Assembly: GCA_007120685.1 (NCBI GenBank)
Contig: SKNG01000054.1
Location: 1 to 11,565, forward strand
Reading direction: 5' to 3'
DNA length: 11,565 nt
From: Paracoccaceae bacterium
GTDB lineage: Bacteria; Pseudomonadota; Alphaproteobacteria; Rhodobacterales; Rhodobacteraceae
The notes beneath the pieces are model-generated. The model saw nothing but the letters and a program-made list of their open reading frames with translations. It did not search any database and was not told the origin of the DNA. A program made the position numbers and the translations under genes. Shown here one piece after another: positions 7,549 through 11,565 of this stretch. The first letter of the stretch is position 1; each line of letters starts with the position of its first letter.

Positions 7549-7745
7549 GCTCCGTAAGGGGGCCGACAGACCCCCCGCATGACCCTGTGGCCAGGCGTGA
7601 CGTCCGTCAGACCGTGCTGTAAGATGGAACGAGCATAGGCACCGGACCGTTCCGCGAAGCGCGAAGCGGCAGGGGTGCCCAGCTTCTACTTCCGTCGTCC
7701 AAGGGTGCCTCCATCGATGCGGCGGGACGATCCCGCCGCTCTGGC
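7549..7745 (-). promoter_or_regulatory. Structured 5' leader of mgtE, candidate Mg2+-responsive RNA
   Basis: Read on the minus strand, the leader begins with a perfect 9-bp hairpin (7719-7739, GCGGCGGGA with a 3-base loop). A long-range helix follows: GGCACC and GGAC, separated by a CTT bulge (7697-7709), pair with GTCC-GGTGCC (7638-7647). Inside it, GAAGC can pair with GCTTC, and CGCG-CTT-CGCG forms a small hairpin, giving a three-way-junction-like fold. Its place upstream of a Mg2+ channel suggests ion-responsive control. I could not match it to the M-box or any other known riboswitch class. The fold is drawn by hand and GC-rich DNA makes hairpins easily, so the regulatory function is inference. 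Confidence 0.45.
7607..7702 (-). CDS. Possible leader peptide of mgtE, 31 codons
   Basis: A short reading frame in the mgtE leader starts at TTG (7702), with GGAGG five bases upstream, and ends in TGA 65 bases before the mgtE start. An in-frame ATG at 7714 would add four codons but has no ribosome-binding site. The product would begin M-D-D-G-S-R-S-W and contains five prolines, including P-L-P and P-V-P. Its GGAGG and TTG overlap the 5' arm of the long-range leader helix, so translating it should open that helix. By analogy, enterobacterial mgtA is controlled by an acidic, proline-rich leader peptide (MgtL). There is no detectable sequence homology to MgtL. A 31-codon open frame is easily found by chance in GC-rich DNA, so this is a candidate only. 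Confidence 0.25.
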   Translation of the reverse strand: MDDGSRSWAPLPLRASRNGPVPMLVPSYSTV

Positions 7746-7751
7746 AGGATG

Positions 7752-7780
7752 CAGTTAGCGGGGCAGGGCAGGGGGGTCAA
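7752..7780 (-). promoter_or_regulatory. Possible sigma-70-type promoter of mgtE
   Basis: On the minus strand TTGACC (7775-7780) matches the -35 consensus at five of six positions. It is followed 17 bases later by TAACTG (7752-7757), a poor -10. Transcription would begin near 7745, just before the first leader hairpin, giving a leader of about 200 bases. The weak -10 keeps this tentative. Confidence 0.35.
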
Positions 7781-7879
7781 GCCCACCAGAGGGCGTTTTG
7801 CCGAAATGTCACGCGCTTATCGGCTGGCACCGTTTCGCTCGGTATCCACCTGACTGGCCCGGCAGATTCGGGCATCAGG

Positions 7880-7924
7880 AACGGGCTTTCAAAAGCCCGT
7901 TTGCACGCGCCCTTGAAGGCGCGT
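7880..7924 (-). terminator. Tandem hairpins downstream of the MFS gene
   Basis: Two adjacent inverted repeats follow the MFS stop on the minus strand. ACGCGCC (7905-7911) pairs with GGCGCGT (7918-7924), and AACGGGCTTT (7880-7889) pairs with AAAGCCCGTT (7892-7901). The second has almost no free loop, so its innermost pairs would open. No strong T-run follows either. They are the likely 3' end of the MFS transcript. The rest of the mgtE-MFS gap (7781-7879 and 7925-7961) shows nothing else recognisable. Confidence 0.5.
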
Positions 7925-7961
7925 CACCCGCCGCTGGCAAAGAGATCCGTCAGGAAAGGGA

Positions 7962-9182
7962 TCACGCCATGCGCGGCCGCATCGCCAGCCAGATCAGCGC
8001 GCCCCCGGCCAGCACCAGGAAGGGCAACATGGCCAGGTTGACCAGTTGCCAGCCGGTTTCCGCATCCGGCCCCCAGCAGTTCATCAACTGCCCCGAGGAC
8101 AGCGAGGCCGCCGTCACGCCCCCGAAGACGATCATGTCGTTGATGCCCTGTATCCGCCCCCGCTCGCTGGCGGCATGGTTGCGCGCCAGCATCGTGGTGG
8201 CGCCTATGAAGCCGAAGTTCCAGCCGATGCCCAGCAAGATCAGGGCGATGAAGAAATGTTCCAGCTCCACCCCCATCAGCGCCACCGCGCCCGATGCCGC
8301 CAGGATCGCCAGCCCCGTTGCCACGATGGTATTGACCCCGAAGCGCGCGATCAGGTGCCCGGTGACGAAGGAGGGCGCATACATCGCCAGCACATGCGCC
8401 GAGACGATGTCGGCGGCATTCGCGGTGCTGAAACCGCAGCCCACCACCGCCAGCGGGGTCGAGGTCATCACCAGGTTCATCAGCGCGTAGGAAACGGTGG
8501 CGCAGATGATCGCCACAACGATGGCCGGATCACGCAGCATTTCACGGCGCGAGCGGCCAACCATGGGCGCGTTGCGGTCCGGCGCCGGGGGTTTGGGGAT
8601 GTCCAGAAAGGCAAACAGCGCCATGCCGCCGATGTTCAGCGCCACCACGGCCAGATAGGTGCCCAGAAAGGGCACGATCATGGTTTCCGCCGTCACCTTC
8701 ACCAGTTGCGGGCCCAGCACGGCAGACAGCAGCCCGCCCGCCATGACATAGGAAATCGCCTTCGGCTTGAAGGCATCGGATGCCGTATCGGCGGCGGCGA
8801 AACGGTAGAACCCTTGCCCGGACATGTAGATGCCGGTCAGCAGCGAGCCGATGTTGAAAATCAGGAAAGACCCCTGCATCAGCCCGATCGCACCCACCAC
8901 CGCGCCCAGCGCCCCGCCTGTGGCGGTCAACACGAAACCTGCGCGGCGCCCATATTTCTGCATGAAGGCCGCGAGCGGCGTCGCGGTCAGCATCGAGCCC
9001 AGCACGATCATCGAGATCGGCAGCGTCGCCCAGCAGACATTCGCGGCCAGCGTGGTGCCGGCCAGCCCGCCGATGATGAAGATCATCGGCATCTGCGAGC
9101 CCAGGATGGCCTGCGCGGCCACCAGAACCCAGACATTGCGCCGCGCGCGGGCATCGGAGAGGGGGGCGTGTGCGGTACTCAT
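7962..9182 (-). CDS. Major facilitator superfamily transporter
   Basis: Inner-membrane secondary transporter, 406 residues, the usual 12-helix MFS length. Hydrophobic helices run almost without break from about residue 17 to 400, with a polar central loop around 200-225 (P-K-P-P-A-P-D-R-N) between the two halves. The loop between helices 2 and 3 holds F-M-Q-K-Y-G-R-R-A-G-F, a degenerate form of MFS motif A. The C-terminal half contains S-E-R-G-R-I-Q-G-I-N-D, a conserved loop seen in many alphaproteobacterial MFS proteins of unknown substrate. The ATG at 9182 is supported by AGGGA 7 bases upstream. The gene is divergent from the TTC38-like gene and shares its 158-base upstream region, so the two may share a regulator. 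Substrate cannot be predicted. Confidence 0.9.
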   Translation of the reverse strand: MSTAHAPLSDARARRNVWVLVAAQAILGSQMPMIFIIGGLAGTTLAANVCWATLPISMIVLGSMLTATPLAAFMQKYGRRAGFVLTATGGALGAVVGAIGLMQGSFLIFNIGSLLTGIYMSGQGFYRFAAADTASDAFKPKAISYVMAGGLLSAVLGPQLVKVTAETMIVPFLGTYLAVVALNIGGMALFAFLDIPKPPAPDRNAPMVGRSRREMLRDPAIVVAIICATVSYALMNLVMTSTPLAVVGCGFSTANAADIVSAHVLAMYAPSFVTGHLIARFGVNTIVATGLAILAASGAVALMGVELEHFFIALILLGIGWNFGFIGATTMLARNHAASERGRIQGINDMIVFGGVTAASLSSGQLMNCWGPDAETGWQLVNLAMLPFLVLAGGALIWLAMRPRMA

Positions 9183-9199
9183 GCAGCTTCCCTAATGCG

Positions 9200-9211
9200 T
9201 TCCCCGGGGAA
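9200..9211. promoter_or_regulatory. Palindrome TTCCCCGGGGAA upstream of the MFS gene
   Basis: A perfect 12-base palindrome begins 18 bases upstream of the MFS start codon, just before its ribosome-binding site. It could be an operator. In GC-rich DNA a palindrome of this composition may also be coincidental. Confidence 0.25.
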
Positions 9212-9311
9212 GGAAAAGCCCAATCCTTCACCCGCGAAACAATGCCCCGCGTGATCGGCGCCCCGCGATGCGGCGTTGCCCGAAACCCCGGGCTGTGCCA
9301 ACCTGCCGTTG

Positions 9312-9326
9312 TGTAACCCTATTACA
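9312..9326. promoter_or_regulatory. Operator-like dyad TGTAA-N5-TTACA
   Basis: A perfect 5-5-5 inverted repeat lies 15 bases before the TTC38-like start codon, in an AT-rich patch of a GC-rich region. Spacing and symmetry suit a dimeric helix-turn-helix repressor such as a TetR or GntR family member. No regulator gene is adjacent, so the protein is unknown. No clear -35/-10 pair was found for either divergent gene, although the AT-rich dyad itself probably overlaps a promoter. Confidence 0.45.
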
Positions 9327-9340
9327 GCCGGAGTCCCACC

Positions 9341-10768
9341 ATGGCCGCCACCGATCCCCAGGGAATCGTCTTTCCCACCGCCTCTGACCGCGGCATGGCG
9401 CTTTATGCGCAGGGCGTGCAGCAGATGAGCTTCTTTCAGGCCCCGGTGCTGGAAACCTTGGACGCGGCGATTGCCGAGAACCCCGAATTCGGCATGCCCC
9501 ATTTCGCCAAGGCCTATATGATGCTCTACATGACCTCGCCGGAATACACCGACATGGCGGCACAGATCATGGCCGGGCTGCGCGGGGTGATCGATACCGG
9601 GCGGCTCAGCGCCGTGGAACAGGCCCATGCCGCGGCCATCGACGCCTGGGTGGGGGGCGATCTGCGCGGCGCGGCGGCGATTCTGGACCGGCTGGGGCTG
9701 GACCAGCCACGCGAGATCCTGGGCCTGCGCGTCGGCCATGAGATGGATTTTTTCGCCGGCAACTCCCGTAACCTGCGCGACCGCGTTGCCCGCCAGATCA
9801 CTGCCTGGAGCGAGGATGACCCGCATTACGGTATCGTCCTGGGCGCGCTGGCCTTCGGGCTGGAGGAGAACGGCCAGTATCAGGCGGCCGAGGAGACGGG
9901 CATGCGCGCGCTGGCCCATCACCCGAAGGATGCCTGGGCGGTGCATGCCGTTGCGCATAGCTTCGAGATGCGCGGCATGACGGGCGAGGGGATCGCCTTC
10001 ATGACCACCCGCACCGGCGACTGGGCCGAGGCGAACCTGTTTGCCGGTCATAACTGGTGGCACACGGCGCTTTTTCAGCTCGACAGCGGCGATATCGACG
10101 CGGCGCTGAAGACCTATGACCAGGGCATCTTCTTTGCCGAACAGATGCGCGTGGCGGTGACCATGCTGGATGCCTCGGCGCTTCTGTGGCGGCTGCATGT
10201 CGATGGCCATGACGTCAGCAGCCGCGCCGAGCCGCTCTCGGGCGACTGGAAGACGGTGCTGCCAGAGGTGCCGCATTACCCGTTCAACGACATGCACGCG
10301 GCCATGGCCCATGTCGCGGGTGGCGACATGGCGGGGGCCGAGCATGTGGTGGCCCGGATGGAGCACTACATGGCGGCCGGCGATGACGGCACCAACGCCT
10401 GGTCGATGACCCGCCGCGTGGGCCTGCCGGTGGCGCGCGCCATCGTCGACTTCGGCGCCGGCCGCTACGCCGAATGCGCCGAGACCCTATACGCCCTGCG
10501 CGGCCATGCCGCCGAATTCGGCGGCTCGCATGCCCAGCGCGACGCGCTGGACCGCACGCTTCTGGCCGCAGCCCTGCGCGGCGGGTCCGGGTCCATGGCC
10601 CGGGCGCTGGCCTCCGAGCGCATCACCAACGCGCCGCGCAACCCGTTCAACTGGGCCCGCTTCGCCGATGCCCTGACCCTCGCCCAGGCCCCCGCCCCCC
10701 GCATCACCGAGGCCCGCAACCGCGCCGACAGCCTGCAACGCGAAGCAATGCAAACCGCCATGGCCTGA
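9341..10768 (+). CDS. Tetratricopeptide-repeat protein of the TTC38 type
   Basis: Predicted cytoplasmic all-helical protein, 475 residues, no signal peptide or membrane segment. It resembles the TTC38 family, known from animals and many bacteria, with no established biochemical role. Signature stretches are W-A-V-H-A-V-A-H-S-F-E-M (199-210), H-N-W-W-H (237-241), P-H-Y-P-F-N-D-M-H-A (311-320) and G-G-S-H-A-Q-R-D (394-401). The conserved His and Trp residues are unusual for a pure scaffold and hint at a binding or catalytic pocket, which is inference. Degenerate TPR-like helix pairs occur at about 33-63 and 170-220. The ATG has GGAG 7 bases upstream and lies 15 bases after the TGTAA-N5-TTACA dyad. 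It is divergent from the MFS gene, so co-regulation with a transporter is possible. Confidence 0.85.
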   Translation: MAATDPQGIVFPTASDRGMALYAQGVQQMSFFQAPVLETLDAAIAENPEFGMPHFAKAYMMLYMTSPEYTDMAAQIMAGLRGVIDTGRLSAVEQAHAAAIDAWVGGDLRGAAAILDRLGLDQPREILGLRVGHEMDFFAGNSRNLRDRVARQITAWSEDDPHYGIVLGALAFGLEENGQYQAAEETGMRALAHHPKDAWAVHAVAHSFEMRGMTGEGIAFMTTRTGDWAEANLFAGHNWWHTALFQLDSGDIDAALKTYDQGIFFAEQMRVAVTMLDASALLWRLHVDGHDVSSRAEPLSGDWKTVLPEVPHYPFNDMHAAMAHVAGGDMAGAEHVVARMEHYMAAGDDGTNAWSMTRRVGLPVARAIVDFGAGRYAECAETLYALRGHAAEFGGSHAQRDALDRTLLAAALRGGSGSMARALASERITNAPRNPFNWARFADALTLAQAPAPRITEARNRADSLQREAMQTAMA

Positions 10769-10790
10769 CCGGAAAACGACCTGCCCCCTC

Positions 10791-10850
10791 TTTGCTCTTC
10801 AAATATCCCTGGGGGTGAGCCGCGCAGCGGCGAGGGGGGCAGCGCCCCCC
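10791..10850. repeat. Rhodobacterales-type intergenic hairpin element
   Basis: The gap between the converging TTC38-like and VWA genes is a compact element. An A/T-containing head (TTGCTCTTCAAATATCCC) is followed by a GCCGC-GCA-GCGGC hairpin (10819-10831) and then a GGGGGGC-AGC-GCCCCCC hairpin (10834-10850). I recognise this arrangement as a recurrent intergenic element in Rhodobacterales genomes, usually at gene 3' ends; only one copy is in this window. It probably serves as a two-way 3' end or mRNA-stabilising structure. Copy number elsewhere in the genome cannot be checked here. Confidence 0.65.
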
Positions 10851-10857
10851 TGCACCT

Positions 10858-11565
10858 TCACCGCCCCAGGACCTGCATCCCCCGGGTCAGCCCTTCCAGC
10901 GTCATCGGTACCATCCGGTCCTCGAACAGCTCGCGGATCATGGCGATCGACTGCGTGTGCCCCCAGAACCGCTCCGGCGTCGGATTGATCCACAGCGTAT
11001 CGGGCCATTGCGCCCGCACCCGCGAAAGCCAGACCGCGCCCGCCTCCTTGTTCCAGTGCTCGTTGGCGCCGCCGGCATAGGCGATCTCATAGGGCGACAT
11101 CGTCGCATCCCCCACGAAGATGCACTTGTACCCCGCCCCATAGGTGCGCAGCACCTCCCAGGTCGGGGTGCGCTCGGACCAGCGCCGGGCGTTGTCGCGC
11201 CAGACAAATTCGTAAAGACAGTTGTGGAAATAATAGTGTTCCAGATGCTTGAACTCGGCCCGCGCGGCGCTGAACAGCTCGGATACCACCTTCACATAGG
11301 GGTCCATCGACCCGCCCACGTCCAGAAACAGCAGCACCTTAACCGCATTGCGCCGCTCGGGCCTTGTCTTCACGTCCAGCCAGCCCTGTTCGGCCGTGGC
11401 GCGGATGGTGCCGTCCAGATCCAGCTCCTCGGCCGCGCCGTCGCGCGCCCAGCGCCGCAGCCGCTTCAGCGCCACCTTGATGTTGCGCGTGCCCAGTTCC
11501 ACCTGGTCGTCCATGTTGCGGAACTCGCGCTTGTCCCAGACCTTGACCGCGCGCCCGTGCCGGCC
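10858..11565 (-). CDS. VWA-domain protein of the CoxE-like family, 5' end outside the window
   Basis: The C-terminal 235 residues of a VWA/CoxE-like protein; full-length members are usually about 390 residues. The frame is open to the right edge, and the residues before the internal ATG at 11514 (A-V-K-V-W-D-K-R-E-F-R-N) continue the family pattern, so that ATG is not the start. Visible motifs are E-L-G-T-R-N-I-K-V-A-L, A-E-E-L-D-L-D-G-T-I, and the metal-site strand L-F-L-D-V-G-G-S-M-D (about 82-86 for D-V-G-G-S). The site has glycine where classical MIDAS motifs have serine, which to my recollection is normal for this family. Later come Y-F-H-N-C-L-Y-E and V-G-D-A-T-M-S-P-Y-E. Such proteins often pair with a MoxR-type AAA ATPase that remodels or activates a partner enzyme; the ATPase, if present, would be outside this window. 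The gene ends in TGA, 7 bases from the repeat element. Confidence 0.88.
   Translation of the reverse strand, partial: GRHGRAVKVWDKREFRNMDDQVELGTRNIKVALKRLRRWARDGAAEELDLDGTIRATAEQGWLDVKTRPERRNAVKVLLFLDVGGSMDPYVKVVSELFSAARAEFKHLEHYYFHNCLYEFVWRDNARRWSERTPTWEVLRTYGAGYKCIFVGDATMSPYEIAYAGGANEHWNKEAGAVWLSRVRAQWPDTLWINPTPERFWGHTQSIAMIRELFEDRMVPMTLEGLTRGMQVLGR

Noticed and set aside
7549..7745. Known M-box (ykoK) riboswitch upstream of mgtE
   Set aside because: I could not find the conserved M-box core sequences, so I report the leader only as an unassigned structured candidate.
7798..8490. 230-codon open frame on the plus strand entering the mgtE-MFS gap
   Set aside because: Most of it is antisense to the MFS gene, and the part in the gap crosses two hairpins and lacks a ribosome-binding site or recognisable domain.
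8046..9254. 402-codon open frame on the plus strand opposite the MFS gene
   Set aside because: His/Arg/Gly-rich antisense shadow; the minus-strand product is a convincing 12-helix transporter with a good ribosome-binding site.
9179..10366. 395-codon open frame on the minus strand opposite the TTC38-like gene
   Set aside because: Shadow frame; it would also overlap the MFS start and the divergent promoter region.
11463..11514. ATG at 11514 as the true start of the VWA/CoxE-like protein
   Set aside because: The 17 codons upstream to the window edge are in frame and carry the family motif A-V-K-V-W-D-K-R-E-F-R-N, so the gene is cut by the window edge.

Overview
The window is high-GC DNA from a Gram-negative bacterium, most likely an alphaproteobacterium of the order Rhodobacterales. 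The pointers are the Ala/Arg/Gly-rich protein style, TadE/TadG-type pilus genes, the VWA/CoxE-like gene at the right edge, and an intergenic element at 10791-10850 that I recognise from Rhodobacterales genomes. I cannot name a genus. The layout is ordinary chromosome: seven complete genes plus one cut at each edge. I see no insertion sequence, phage gene, tRNA, rRNA or CRISPR array.

Left part (1-2118). The end of a secreted YceI-like protein (+) converges on a glutamate dehydrogenase gene (-). The next 250 bases are a divergent promoter region that carries a perfect ATTGCC-C-GGCAAT dyad on the gdh side.

Tad block (2371-6112, +). Three tightly packed genes form one operon: a TadG-like VWA protein, a TadE-like pseudopilin (ATGA overlap), and a 621-residue protein (8-base gap). 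The last has a TadE-like N-terminus followed, after an aspartate tract, by about 350 residues of secreted beta-sandwich-like sequence. No major pilin, secretion ATPase, TadB/TadC or secretin gene is in view. The trio therefore looks like a satellite minor-pilin set, possibly building an adhesive pilus tip. This fusion is the most novel protein in the window. A perfect 11-bp bidirectional terminator closes the block.

Middle (6183-7961). A full-length MgtE magnesium channel (-) is preceded by about 200 bases of leader. That leader can fold into a large hairpin-rich structure, and it also holds a possible 31-codon proline-containing leader ORF. This is the best candidate for an undescribed regulatory RNA here. 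A weak promoter match and the hairpin-rich end of the next gene fill the rest of the gap.

Right part (7962-11565). An MFS transporter (-) and a TTC38-type tetratricopeptide-repeat protein (+) are divergent and share a 158-base region with a TGTAA-N5-TTACA operator-like dyad and a TTCCCCGGGGAA palindrome. The TTC38-like gene converges, across the Rhodobacterales-type repeat, on a VWA/CoxE-like gene (-) that runs off the right edge.
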